64,000 bases of DNA from Flavobacterium akiainvivens (lineage in GTDB: Bacteria; Bacteroidota; Bacteroidia; Flavobacteriales; Flavobacteriaceae). How positions within the stretch are numbered: position 1 is the stretch's first letter; each line of letters opens with the position of its first letter. Where the stretch lies: assembly GCF_001278115.1 (NCBI RefSeq), contig NZ_LIYD01000005.1:4457260-4521259 (forward strand), in the 5' to 3' direction. Below the pieces are notes generated by a model. It had not been told where the DNA came from and searched no databases. It was given only the letters and a program-made list of their open reading frames with translations. This document shows positions 42,675 through 51,302 of this stretch, piece after piece. The position numbers were made by a program, and so were the translations under genes.

Positions 42675-43730
42675 TTATATTGCACTGCGTTTGCTGCGGC
42701 TGCTCTCCATAATCATATAAAACTGAAGCCCGAACACAATAGATGCCACTACAAGGTGCACACTTTGCGATGCAAACGGGAAATCAAAATTATACATGGC
42801 AATACCGCTGGCCGTTATAAGCAACAGCAGGCTAAGCACCCATGATGTTTTTTTGAAGCCCAGGCCTTTTTGCTTGTTCATGATAAACACCCAGATGTTT
42901 AACGCAAGCAATACGATAGAGAATGAACGGTGTATGTAGAATGTAAGGTCGGGTTCTGCCATAACGGTGCTCATGTCTACGCAATTACAATCAGATGCTG
43001 CCATTTGTGCCTTAACGCTGTGGTCTACAAACTGGCGTACCTGTGTGCCCAGCACCACCTGAACCAACGTGAACAGCAGCGATACCCACAGCAGCCTGTT
43101 AAAAAACGCATCATACTTTACAGTCTTGTAGGTTTGTACAAGCCCTTTAGCTTTATTAAGGATAACCAAAATTATGACTACAATAAGCAGTGCCACCACC
43201 ATGTGCACGGTAATTTTAACCGGGTTAAGCACACTGTACACCACCGTTGCACCAAGCCATGCCTGAAAGCCCATTAAGAACACCGTAAGCCACGATAAGA
43301 GTATGATGCTGCCTTTCTCTTTCCAAAAACTGAACGATGCCACAGCCATAATGAAAACGGCTAATCCGGCAAGCGCACCCGTGAGGCGGTTAATATATTC
43401 TACCCAGGTGTGTACAGGGTTAAATTCGGCATAATCGTGTTTGGTATATACCTCCCAGTTGGCGGCGTTATATTCGATACCACTGGTAAAATTTTGTTTT
43501 GCAACCCACAGCTTTTCATTAAGTATAATAACCTGGCCTTTGTTGTAGGCGTGGTTTGGCGTAAACTGAAGCTCTTTACTATCTGTTGGCGGAATGTAGT
43601 ACCCAAAGCAGCGTGGCCAGTCAGGGCAGCCCATTCCGCTGCCGCTCATGCGCACCACGGCGCCGGCAACGATTACTAAGTAAACGAGGATTAATGCTAT
43701 TTTTGTTATCCTTGGAAAGAACCGTTTCAT
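42675..43730 (-). CDS. ctaA: Heme A synthase (COX15/CtaA family)
   Basis: The 351-residue membrane protein has about eight transmembrane helices. The N-terminal VVRMSGSGMGCPDWPRCFG is the family signature, and conserved His residues occur in PVHTWVEYINRLTG, VHMVVA, FYIHRSF and VHLVVA. It oxidises heme O to heme A for cytochrome c oxidase. A COX15-type partner, CtaB, is not nearby. It is followed by a lipoprotein gene. Confidence 0.95.
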   Translation of the reverse strand: MKRFFPRITKIALILVYLVIVAGAVVRMSGSGMGCPDWPRCFGYYIPPTDSKELQFTPNHAYNKGQVIILNEKLWVAKQNFTSGIEYNAANWEVYTKHDYAEFNPVHTWVEYINRLTGALAGLAVFIMAVASFSFWKEKGSIILLSWLTVFLMGFQAWLGATVVYSVLNPVKITVHMVVALLIVVIILVILNKAKGLVQTYKTVKYDAFFNRLLWVSLLFTLVQVVLGTQVRQFVDHSVKAQMAASDCNCVDMSTVMAEPDLTFYIHRSFSIVLLALNIWVFIMNKQKGLGFKKTSWVLSLLLLITASGIAMYNFDFPFASQSVHLVVASIVFGLQFYMIMESSRSKRSAI

Positions 43731-44069
43731 GCTATTTTAAAATTTTGCGCAAGGTCTTAAAGGCTTTGCAACTGGTATATGATATTTATCATTCTAAGGA
43801 CCTTAGTTTCTGAGCAGCTTAGGTACTTAGGTTTTTGAGATTCTTCGACTCCGCTGCGCTGCGCTCAGAATGACAAAGCGCCTGAGTATGCACACGTAGG
43901 TGTCATTGCGAGCGGAGCTTGCGGAGCGCGGCAATCTTTTTACCGCCTTGTTTGTCATTCCGACGATAGGAGGAATCTCTTATTGCCTCGTCGTGCCTCT
44001 CACAATGACCTCCTATCCGACCCAGCTTGGCAATACCGAACTGTAAAAACAACTCTCAACTCCCAACCT
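43731..44069. repeat. 339-base intergenic region built from several repeat families
   Basis: From left to right: CTTAG/CTGAG words (43795-43835, same family as 16621); GAGATTCTTCGACTCCGCTG and GCGCTCAGAATGACA (43842-43875, same as 16711 in reverse); TGTCATTGCGAGCGGAGCTT (43910-43940); then ATTGCCTCGTCGTGCC and CACAATGACC (43981-44012), inverted relative to the preceding unit. No gene was seen. It separates cca (end at 44070) from ctaA (start at 43730). Confidence 0.75.
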
Positions 44070-45497
44070 TTATTCAACCGGCACTAATCCCATCTTCCTG
44101 GCCTTTTCCATCATAAAATCGTGGGCGGCCTGGTATTCGTTAGGTATTTCGCCTTCAAGTATCGCTTCTTTAATGGCTTCTTTAAGGATGCCAATTTCGC
44201 GGCTGGGCTTCAGGTTAAAAATGGCCATGATTTCCTCGCCGGTAACGGGCGGCTGAAAGTTGCGCACGTGGTCGCGTTCTTCAACCTCTACTATTTTTTG
44301 GCGCACCAGCTTAAAATTCTGGTGGTATTTTTTGAATTTATTCGGGTTTTTGGTGGTAATGTCGGCCTCGCAAAGGGTCATCAGGCTTTCTACGTCTTCG
44401 CCCGCGTCAAACACCAGGCGGCGCACGGCACTATCGGTCACAATATCCTGTGCCAGCACTATGGGGCGCGAACTCATCATGACCATTTTGCTCACAAACT
44501 TCATCTTGTGGTTAAGTGGCATGTGCAGGCGCTCAAACAGCTTTTTAACCATTTTGCCCCCCACAAACTCATGCCCGTGGAATGTCCAGCCCTGTTTTTT
44601 TACAAAGCGTTTTGTAGGTGCCTTGCCTATGTCGTGTAGCAGGGCGGCCCAGCGCAGCCATACGTCTTCGGTATTGCGGCTTATGTTGTCTACCACTTCC
44701 AGCGTGTGGAAAAAGTTGTCTTTATGGGTTTGGCCCTCCACTTCTTCAACACCCTGAAGTGCGGTAAGTTCGGGCAATATTATATGCAGCAGGCCGGTTT
44801 GGTGCAGTAGCTTAAAGCCGACAGACGGCACCGGGGTAGCCAGTATTTTGTTGAGTTCATCGGTAATGCGTTCGCCGGTTATAATGCGTATGCGCTCTTT
44901 GTTGCGCGTAATGGCCTCAAGCGATTTTTCCTCAATGGTAAAGCCTAATTGGGTAGCAAAGCGAATGGCACGCATCATGCGCAGCGGGTCATCGCTATAG
45001 GTAATATCGGGGTCAAGCGGGGTACGGATGATTTTGTTATGCAGGTCTGAAACACCGTTAAACGGGTCTACGAGTGTGCCAAAATCAGCCTCATCCAGCG
45101 AAAGCGCCAGGGCGTTTATGGTAAAATCGCGGCGGTTTTGGTCGTCTTCCAGCGTGCCGGTTTCCACAACGGGGTTGCGGCTGTCTTCACGGTAGCTTTC
45201 CTTGCGGGCGCCTACGAACTCAACGTCAATTTCGCCATATTTAAGCATGGCAGTGCCGTAGGTTTTAAAAACCTGAACCTTAGGCGTATTTTTTATAAGG
45301 GATGAAACCTTTTGTGCCAGGGCAATACCACTGCCCACGGCTACAATATCTATATCTTTCTTAAAGTTGCGCTGCAATAAAAAATCGCGCACAAAGCCGC
45401 CTATAACGTAGCTTTTTACGTTTAATTGGGCAGCGGCGCGGCTTGTAATTTCAAAAATAGGGTTGGCAAGCGCTTCTTTATAAACTTTATTTTCCAT
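44070..45497 (-). CDS. CCA tRNA nucleotidyltransferase / HD domain protein
   Basis: This 475-residue protein has the class II nucleotidyltransferase head with YVIGGFVRDFLLQR and the DID metal motif (KKDIDIV), RRDFTINALAL, then an HD hydrolase domain with LLHDIGKAPT and a C-terminal helical region. It adds or repairs the CCA 3' end of tRNA. Four bases of its start overlap or touch the tsaC stop, so they form an operon. Length and domain order are typical of Bacteroidota. Confidence 0.93.
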   Translation of the reverse strand: MENKVYKEALANPIFEITSRAAAQLNVKSYVIGGFVRDFLLQRNFKKDIDIVAVGSGIALAQKVSSLIKNTPKVQVFKTYGTAMLKYGEIDVEFVGARKESYREDSRNPVVETGTLEDDQNRRDFTINALALSLDEADFGTLVDPFNGVSDLHNKIIRTPLDPDITYSDDPLRMMRAIRFATQLGFTIEEKSLEAITRNKERIRIITGERITDELNKILATPVPSVGFKLLHQTGLLHIILPELTALQGVEEVEGQTHKDNFFHTLEVVDNISRNTEDVWLRWAALLHDIGKAPTKRFVKKQGWTFHGHEFVGGKMVKKLFERLHMPLNHKMKFVSKMVMMSSRPIVLAQDIVTDSAVRRLVFDAGEDVESLMTLCEADITTKNPNKFKKYHQNFKLVRQKIVEVEERDHVRNFQPPVTGEEIMAIFNLKPSREIGILKEAIKEAILEGEIPNEYQAAHDFMMEKARKMGLVPVE

Positions 45498-46099
45498 TAA
45501 GGGCGTATCACTTTTACCTGCGCATCGTTACCCAATTTTATGATGGTCGACGGGCGCGCGGCTACTTTATCGTGGTGCAAATTTACGATATAGTCAACCC
45601 CATCCAAAATATGGTGGTCAATTTCTTTAAACTGGGTAGGGGTAGGCATGCCACTTATGTTAGCCGATGTGCTAACCAGCGGCCTTTTCATGCGTTCCAT
45701 GAGCTTAAAGCAAAACGGTTCTTTAACAATGCGCATGCCCAGGGTATTATCTGGCGCTATGAGGTTTTTAGCGACGTTCTTGGGGTTGTCTAATACCAAT
45801 GTAGTGGGTTTTTCGGCAAGGTCGAGTATCTGCCAGGCTACATCAGGTATATTAGCAAACACCTGCCACACCATGCGGTCGCCGTTGGTAAGCACAATCA
45901 TGCTTTTAGACTCTTCGCGCTGTTTAAGGTCGTATATTTTCTTAACGGCATCGGGGTTAGAGGCATCGCAGCCAATGCCCCAAACGGTATCGGTAGGGTA
46001 TAGTATAATGCCGCCGGCCTTAATGGCTTCAAAGGCGTTGTGTACTTCCTGTTTTATGAGGTCGTCCTCACTCATGTTCATTCTGTCTAATGGATGCAT
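45497..46099 (-). CDS. tsaC: L-threonylcarbamoyladenylate synthase
   Basis: The protein has 200 residues from the ATG at 46099; in-frame ATGs at 46081 and 46075 are possible alternatives. YrdC/Sua5 motifs are GGIILYPTDTVWGIGCDA near 29-46, KQREESKSM, and PLVSTSANISG near 139-149. It makes threonylcarbamoyl-AMP, the first step of t6A tRNA modification. It is coupled to the CCA-adding enzyme gene, so both are tRNA maturation genes. Confidence 0.94.
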   Translation of the reverse strand: MHPLDRMNMSEDDLIKQEVHNAFEAIKAGGIILYPTDTVWGIGCDASNPDAVKKIYDLKQREESKSMIVLTNGDRMVWQVFANIPDVAWQILDLAEKPTTLVLDNPKNVAKNLIAPDNTLGMRIVKEPFCFKLMERMKRPLVSTSANISGMPTPTQFKEIDHHILDGVDYIVNLHHDKVAARPSTIIKLGNDAQVKVIRP

Positions 46100-46117
46100 G
46101 ATAGTACTGTTTTAAGG

Positions 46118-46125
46118 CAAAATTA
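46118..46125 (-). promoter_or_regulatory. -7 box of the tsaC operon
   Basis: On the minus strand this is TAATTTTG, an exact TAnnTTTG match, 19 bases before the ATG at 46099. Confidence 0.5.
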
Positions 46126-46203
46126 CTGCTTTTTTAAATGAGGTGGGTATAGCTGTCAGGGAATAACTGCTGAAAGTACATACAGTCCGTCTATACAGAT
46201 AAT

Positions 46204-46659
46204 TTAAAATGGGTTACGGCCTTGTTTTACTCTTTGTATCAAATCATTAATATAGCTTGATAAAGAGTTTGTTATAGGGTAAATACCTAAATTTTCTACA
46301 TAATATTGAGCCTGATATACAGGTGGGTCATTGCCTTCATCGAGATATATGAACAAAAACTGATCGTTTCCATTATATGTATCAATAGCATAAAATGGGC
46401 GGTTTATATTTTGATTGGTATCTTTAAGTTCTTCTCTAACAAATTCCTGCATTTTTTTTGGGGTGTCTTCTATTCCATAATCTAATACGTAGCAAAAGTT
46501 ACCGGCTAAATACATTAATTCCCTTAAAGCATGAGGAAAAATTTTACCATCATTAAACAAAACTTCAAGTTCAGTTATTTCAGATTCCGGGATAGGACTA
46601 TTAAATGAATAACCGTCAGTAGGATTCTCTTGTAATTTATTTAAGTGTTTGATTTCCAT
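46204..46659 (-). CDS. SMI1/KNR4 (SUKH) family protein
   Basis: This 151-residue protein has the SUKH pattern: IPESEITELEVLF near the N-terminus, LPHALRELMYLAGN-like segment, and FLFIYLDEGNDPPVY. Prokaryotic SUKH proteins are mostly immunity proteins against polymorphic or contact-dependent toxins. It is a close paralogue of the next gene, separated by 2 bases, and both end VKQGRNPF/TKQGRNPF. No toxin gene is nearby. The DNA is more AT-rich than neighbouring genes. Confidence 0.82.
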   Translation of the reverse strand: MEIKHLNKLQENPTDGYSFNSPIPESEITELEVLFNDGKIFPHALRELMYLAGNFCYVLDYGIEDTPKKMQEFVREELKDTNQNINRPFYAIDTYNGNDQFLFIYLDEGNDPPVYQAQYYVENLGIYPITNSLSSYINDLIQRVKQGRNPF

Positions 46660-46661
46660 AG

Positions 46662-47123
46662 CTAAAACGGATTACGGCCTTGTTTTGTACGCTCAATTGA
46701 AACTGAAATATATTCTGATATGGTGTAAGACAGCGCTTTTATCCAATTTGTTTTATCAAAATAACGGGCTATATATACAATTGGGTCGTCTCCCTGATTT
46801 AAATACACAAATAAGAACTGCGAGCCTCCATAAATGTCAATTACCAAATAGGGGTCGGTGATTTCTTTATTTTCCTCCATAAGAATTTGCCTTACATAGT
46901 CCTGCAATTCTCGTTGCGAATCATGCGTGCCGTATTCCAATACATAACAAAGGTCGCCGGCTAAAAATAAAAGTTCTTTTAAAGCGAGCGGAAACTGTTT
47001 CCCATCATTATAAAGTTGTTCAAGTCGACTAATCTCTGATTCAGTCAATGGTTTATTGATAATACCTGGATATCCATACATTTTCGGATTCTCCTGTAAT
47101 TCCTTTAAGTGTTTAATTTCCAT
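46662..47123 (-). CDS. SMI1/KNR4 (SUKH) family protein
   Basis: I choose the ATG at 47123, which aligns with its paralogue (both start MEIKHL) and lies 8 bases after the aminotransferase stop. The 153-residue product shares LTESEISRLEQLYNDGKQFP, LKELLFLAGDLCYVLEYG and FLFVYLNQGDDPIVY with the neighbouring copy. It is a probable immunity-type protein, duplicated in tandem. Confidence 0.82.
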   Translation of the reverse strand: MEIKHLKELQENPKMYGYPGIINKPLTESEISRLEQLYNDGKQFPLALKELLFLAGDLCYVLEYGTHDSQRELQDYVRQILMEENKEITDPYLVIDIYGGSQFLFVYLNQGDDPIVYIARYFDKTNWIKALSYTISEYISVSIERTKQGRNPF

Positions 47124-47130
47124 AACATTA

Positions 47131-48234
47131 TTACTTAAAACCATTCAAAACCGTCACAACCGTTTGCACCTCTTCGTCAGTCAGTACCGGGCTTATGGGC
47201 AGGCTCAGTACCTCGCGGTGTATAGCCTCGGTAATGGGTAGCGAAAGATGCGCAAACTCCTTATACGCCTCCTGGTGGTGTATGGGTAAGGGGTAGTGTA
47301 TTAGTGTTTGTATGCCGTTATCAGCCAGGTGCTGTTGCAGCCTGTCGCGTTCTGCCGCGCGGATGACGTAGATGTGCCACACGTGCTCTTTGCCATCTTC
47401 CGGCATCTGCGAAAGCGTAATAAGCGGGTTGGTAATATTCCTTGAATAATATTTGGCAATCTCCCGGCGGCGGGTGTTTTCAGCATCAAGGAAGTGCAGT
47501 TTTTCGTCTAAAACGGCGGCCTGCATTTCATCCAGCCTTGAATTAAGTCCCTTGTATTGATTGACATACTTTTGCGCCGAACCATAATTAGCCAGTGCGC
47601 GTATGGTTTTGGCTAAAGTTTCATCATTAGTAGTAACGCCGCCTGCATCGCCCAGCGCACCCAGGTTTTTGCCGGGGTAAAAGCTAAAACCGGCGGCATG
47701 GCCTAAATTGCCGGTTTTTACACCCTGCCATTCGGCACCAATGGCCTGCGCGTTGTCTTCAATAATTTTTAGGTTGTGCTTTTCGGCCAAAGCTATCAAA
47801 TCTTCGCTAAATACCACGCGGCCGTACAGGTGTACTACCATTATGGCTTTTGTGCGGGGTGTAATGGCGGCCTCAATCTTAGAAATATCTATGTTGAAAG
47901 TAACTTCATCAGGCTCTACAAAAACGGGCACAAGGTTGTTGTCTGTTACCGCCAGTACCGATGCTATGTAGGTATTGGCGGGTACAATAACTTCGTCGCC
48001 CTCCTGCATGATGCCCAGCTCTATGTATGCCTTAAAAATAAGGCGCAGGGCATCGAGGCCGTTAGCCACGCCTATGGCATGGCTGCAGCCAATATATTGC
48101 GCCAGGTTAGCCTCAAACTCCTTAACCTCGTTGCCCAAAAGGTACCACCCGCTGCGGAATGCTTTCAGCAAACGGGCTTCTATCTGCTCCTGGTGCAGCA
48201 TGTTTATTTTTTGCAGGTCGAGGAATTTTATCAT
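47131..48234 (-). CDS. DegT/DnrJ/EryC1/StrS sugar aminotransferase
   Basis: This 367-residue PLP enzyme has the internal-aldimine Lys within GFSFYPGKNLGALGDAGG near 181-198, MVVHLYGR near 132 and EDNAQAIGAEWQG near 156. Such enzymes aminate keto-sugars on dTDP or UDP, usually at C3 or C4, for O-antigen or exopolysaccharide. It follows a glycosyltransferase gene by 3 bases, and the two SUKH genes come after it. The matching sugar-nucleotide synthesis genes are not in the window. Confidence 0.93.
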   Translation of the reverse strand: MIKFLDLQKINMLHQEQIEARLLKAFRSGWYLLGNEVKEFEANLAQYIGCSHAIGVANGLDALRLIFKAYIELGIMQEGDEVIVPANTYIASVLAVTDNNLVPVFVEPDEVTFNIDISKIEAAITPRTKAIMVVHLYGRVVFSEDLIALAEKHNLKIIEDNAQAIGAEWQGVKTGNLGHAAGFSFYPGKNLGALGDAGGVTTNDETLAKTIRALANYGSAQKYVNQYKGLNSRLDEMQAAVLDEKLHFLDAENTRRREIAKYYSRNITNPLITLSQMPEDGKEHVWHIYVIRAAERDRLQQHLADNGIQTLIHYPLPIHHQEAYKEFAHLSLPITEAIHREVLSLPISPVLTDEEVQTVVTVLNGFK

Positions 48235-48237
48235 GGC

Positions 48238-49308
48238 TTACAGTATTGAGTTATACACGTCAAGGTATTGCTGTGCGGCATCGTTCCAGTTAAAGCGGGC
48301 TGCCTGTTGCTTGTAGGCATCTATATAAAAATCAGGCCTGTTGTGGTAGGCTTCAAGCCCGGCAAGGAACACCTTAGCCATATATTCGGGCGCAAAATCA
48401 TCCCAGTAAAAGGCATTAGGGCCGCCTACTTCGGGCAATGATGCCCTGTTTGCCAAAAATATGGGCCTTCCAAACGTCATGGCTTCAATGGGCGGCAGGC
48501 CAAAGCCTTCGGCCTTAGAGGGCAGTGCAAAGGCGGCACAGTTTTTCATAAAATACTGCTTGCCGGTATTGCTTACCTTTCCGTTAAGGAACACGCGGTT
48601 GCCCAGCCCAAGGGTGTCTATAGCCAGCCTTACCTCTTCGGCATAAGCACGTTGGTTATTGCCCGAAATAATAAGGTTGTAGCCCGGCAGGTGCGGCATC
48701 ATTTTAACCAGCGATACAAAGTTTTTCTTTTCCAGAAAATCGCCCAGGCTGTAAATGTAGGGCGCGTCAACCGGTACATCGGGCACGTAGCTGTCGGTAT
48801 TTTCAAGGCTGGTAACGGGGTTTCCGTTGTAAATTACATACTCCGGCACATTGGGCACCCTAAAAAACTCGTGGGTGTGCCTTTTGGCATATTCAGATAT
48901 GTAGGTAATGGCCGTGGCGCGTTCCAGTTTTTCGCGAAACAGGTGGGTTCTCTTACCGCATAAATCGGCCGGAGCCATATCGTCGGCAAAATTAACGTCG
49001 TGCACGGTTAGTAAATACTTACTCACGCGGCGGGGCTCTATCTTGGTATTCTGGTTTAGCGAATGCCAAAGGTCGTGACTATCCCTTACCCTAAACTGTG
49101 GGTAACGGCTAAAACCAAACACTTTTTTGTACTTAAAAGCACTGCCAAACTCGGCTTTTAGCTGGGCGGGCTTGTAGGTACATAGTTTAATATCAAGGCC
49201 TGACAAATCTTTTTTTGCCATTGCCGTGAGGAGGCTGTGGTTAAATACACCAAAGCCCGTGGTGGGGTTTTTTATGTTGTGGGCTTCCAGTATTATTTTT
49301 TTCGCCAT
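48238..49308 (-). CDS. GT1/GT4-type glycosyltransferase
   Basis: This 356-residue GT-B enzyme has the nucleotide-binding part with LPSKAEGFGLPPIEAMTFGRP near 261-281, matching the Ex7E motif of group 1 transferases, and VHDVNFADDMAP near 103. It transfers a sugar to a growing glycan. It heads the transferase-aminotransferase-SUKH transcript. Confidence 0.92.
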   Translation of the reverse strand: MAKKIILEAHNIKNPTTGFGVFNHSLLTAMAKKDLSGLDIKLCTYKPAQLKAEFGSAFKYKKVFGFSRYPQFRVRDSHDLWHSLNQNTKIEPRRVSKYLLTVHDVNFADDMAPADLCGKRTHLFREKLERATAITYISEYAKRHTHEFFRVPNVPEYVIYNGNPVTSLENTDSYVPDVPVDAPYIYSLGDFLEKKNFVSLVKMMPHLPGYNLIISGNNQRAYAEEVRLAIDTLGLGNRVFLNGKVSNTGKQYFMKNCAAFALPSKAEGFGLPPIEAMTFGRPIFLANRASLPEVGGPNAFYWDDFAPEYMAKVFLAGLEAYHNRPDFYIDAYKQQAARFNWNDAAQQYLDVYNSIL

Positions 49309-49415
49309 AGGTGTTTTTAGATGTTAATTGTTGTTTAGTAGGTACTTATGTTTTATGTAGAAATTAATTGTTGCCGTAAAAATAGCGCAATTATTTAAAG
49401 TAGGTGCTAAATATG

Positions 49416-49423
49416 TACTTTTG
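49416..49423 (+). promoter_or_regulatory. -7 promoter box
   Basis: TACTTTTG, an exact TAnnTTTG match, 18 bases before the start of the WaaP-like kinase gene. Confidence 0.5.
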
Positions 49424-49441
49424 TAAAAATTATAACAGCTA

Positions 49442-50206
49442 ATGAACCATACCCTACATCCTGATTTTGCAGCACAAACGCAGGCCGTGGAGGATATCAT
49501 TCACAATTTTGATACTACAGGCACCTTGTTTGTAAAGGGCAGGCGCAACACCATAAAAACCTTTCAGCTTGGCGCTATTACGGCTAATGTAAAGGCTTTT
49601 AGGGTGCCCAACCTTATAAACACCATAGCTTACCGTTTTTTCAGGAAAAGCAAAGCCAGGCGCTCTTATGAGTATGCATCTGTACTGCTGGATAAGGGTA
49701 TAGGCACGCCGCAGCCCATTGCTTATTTTGAGAATTTTGGTGCGCTGGGGCTAAAAGACAGCTACTATGTAAGCCAGCACCTTTCGCCCGATTTAACCTA
49801 CCGTGAGCTGGTGGAAGTGCCCAGCTGGCCCGACCATGAAAACATACTGCGCCAGTTTACCCGCTTTTGCTTTTTGCTGCACGAAAAAGGGGTGGAGTTT
49901 AAAGACCATTCGCCGGGTAATACACTGATTGTAAATAACGGCAACGGTACCTACAGTTTCTTTTTGGTAGACCTTAACCGCATGGCGTTTCACGACAGCA
50001 TGGGTTTTGACCTGCGCATGGAAAACCTGAAGCGCTTAACGCCAAAGGAAGAAATGGTGCGTATTATGAGCAATGAATATGCTAAGTTGTATACTAAACC
50101 CGAGGCTGAGGTATTTGAAAGCCTTTGGCATAAAACAAGCGAATTTCAGCGAAAATTCTGGCGTAAGCGCAGGATGAAAAAAAAGCTGAAGTTTTGGAAG
50201 AGATAA
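49442..50206 (+). CDS. Lipopolysaccharide (Kdo/WaaP-like) kinase family protein
   Basis: The 254-residue protein has a protein-kinase-like fold: KSKARRSYEYASVLLDKGIGTPQP near 70-93 and the catalytic loop GVEFKDHSPGN near 151-161, with FFLVDLNRMAF serving as the DFG-like metal site. WaaP and KdkA members phosphorylate the lipid A/Kdo or heptose core. It is divergent from the glycosyltransferase at 48238 and upstream of a GT2, in a polysaccharide locus. Confidence 0.85.
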   Translation: MNHTLHPDFAAQTQAVEDIIHNFDTTGTLFVKGRRNTIKTFQLGAITANVKAFRVPNLINTIAYRFFRKSKARRSYEYASVLLDKGIGTPQPIAYFENFGALGLKDSYYVSQHLSPDLTYRELVEVPSWPDHENILRQFTRFCFLLHEKGVEFKDHSPGNTLIVNNGNGTYSFFLVDLNRMAFHDSMGFDLRMENLKRLTPKEEMVRIMSNEYAKLYTKPEAEVFESLWHKTSEFQRKFWRKRRMKKKLKFWKR

Positions 50207-50211
50207 AATTT

Positions 50212-50320
50212 GTTTAAGGTTTCAGGTTTAAAGTTTCAGGTTGCCATCCGGAACGTATCTGAATCTATTGTTGCGCAGGCTGAAGTAAATCTGAAATCTA
50301 AAATCTTAATTCTGAAATAT
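50212..50320. repeat. GTTTCAGGTTTAAAGTTTCAGG word repeat
   Basis: GGTTTCAGGTTTAAAGTTTC and AGG run from 50217, followed by CTGAAATCTAAAATC words before the next gene. The same words recur at 55752-55836. Confidence 0.55.
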
Positions 50321-50321
50321 A

Positions 50322-51131
50322 GTGAGAGCATCTGTAATAATGAGTACCTATAATGCTGAGGCATGGCTTGAAAAAGTAATATGGGGCTTTAGTGTGCAAA
50401 CCGAGCAGGATTTTGAGATTATTATTGCCGATGACGGCAGCGGCCCAGCTACTAAGGAACTTTTAGACCGCCTGGCACCGCAGCTGCCCATGCCGCTTGT
50501 GCACGTGTGGCAGGAAGACAACGGTTTCCAGAAAACACAGATACTTAATAAGGCTATTGTGGCTTCTAAATCAGACTACCTGATTTTTACTGATGGCGAC
50601 TGCATTCCCCGGGCTGATTTTGTGGCTACGCACCTTAACAGGAGGGAGCAGGGGTGTTTTTTATCAGGTGGGTATTTTAAGCTGCCCATGGCTACATCTC
50701 AGGCTATTACAAAAGAAGATATACTGCAGCAAAACTGTTTTAACGTGGCCTGGCTTAAGCAAAACGGTCTGGGTAATGTAAAGACATCAAAGCTTACGGC
50801 AAGCGGCTTTAAAGCAAGGTTGCTTAATGCCATTACCCCAACAAAGGCTACGTGGAACGGGCACAATGCTTCGGCTTATAAAAGCGAGCTTGTGGCGGTA
50901 AATGGTTTTGATACCCAAATGCAGTATGGTGGTGAAGACCGCGAGCTGGGCGAACGCCTGTTTAACAAGGGGCTTAAGAGCAAACAAATTCGCTACAGCG
51001 CCATTTGTGTGCACCTTGACCATGCACGTGGCTATGTAAACGATGCTGCCTGGCAAAAAAACAATGCCATACGTAAATATACTAAAGACCACAAGGTGGT
51101 AAAAACCCTTACGGGGATAGAGAATTTGTAG
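50322..51131 (+). CDS. GT2 family glycosyltransferase
   Basis: The 269-residue protein uses a GTG start; it needs the first residues RASVIMSTYN as the first beta strand, while an ATG seven codons on would cut into it. ADDGSGPATKELLDRL and DGDCIPRADF (DxD-like) are visible, then GGEDRELGERL. It is a GT-A fold transferase acting in the cytosol. It ends in a word repeat that separates it from the convergent GT fusion gene. Confidence 0.92.
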   Translation: MRASVIMSTYNAEAWLEKVIWGFSVQTEQDFEIIIADDGSGPATKELLDRLAPQLPMPLVHVWQEDNGFQKTQILNKAIVASKSDYLIFTDGDCIPRADFVATHLNRREQGCFLSGGYFKLPMATSQAITKEDILQQNCFNVAWLKQNGLGNVKTSKLTASGFKARLLNAITPTKATWNGHNASAYKSELVAVNGFDTQMQYGGEDRELGERLFNKGLKSKQIRYSAICVHLDHARGYVNDAAWQKNNAIRKYTKDHKVVKTLTGIENL

Positions 51132-51136
51132 TGTGA

Positions 51137-51300
51137 AATTCCAAAAGACAAGTACCAAAAGGCAAATAACAAATTCCAAATCACAAGCACCAAAAGACAA
51201 AAAACAAATTCCAAATCACAAATAGCAACTGGTTCTTAACCTCTTAGCGTTTGTAATTTGAGATTTGTCTTTTGGAATTTTAAATGATTTGTTTTTTTGA
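51137..51300. repeat. Inverted/tandem AATTCCAAAAGACAAAT words between convergent genes
   Basis: Tandem copies of ACAAATTCCAAATCACAAG and CACCAAAAGACAAA (51140-51220) are followed by the inverse GTTTGTAATTTGAGATTTG and TCTTTTGGAATTTT (51250-51285). They could fold into a long stem between the convergent GT genes. Confidence 0.65.
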
Positions 51301-51302
51301 AT

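Noticed and set aside
43795..44012. Possible CRISPR-like array of short repeats.
   Set aside because: The units differ from each other, are inverted rather than directly repeated, and lack uniform spacers or cas genes.
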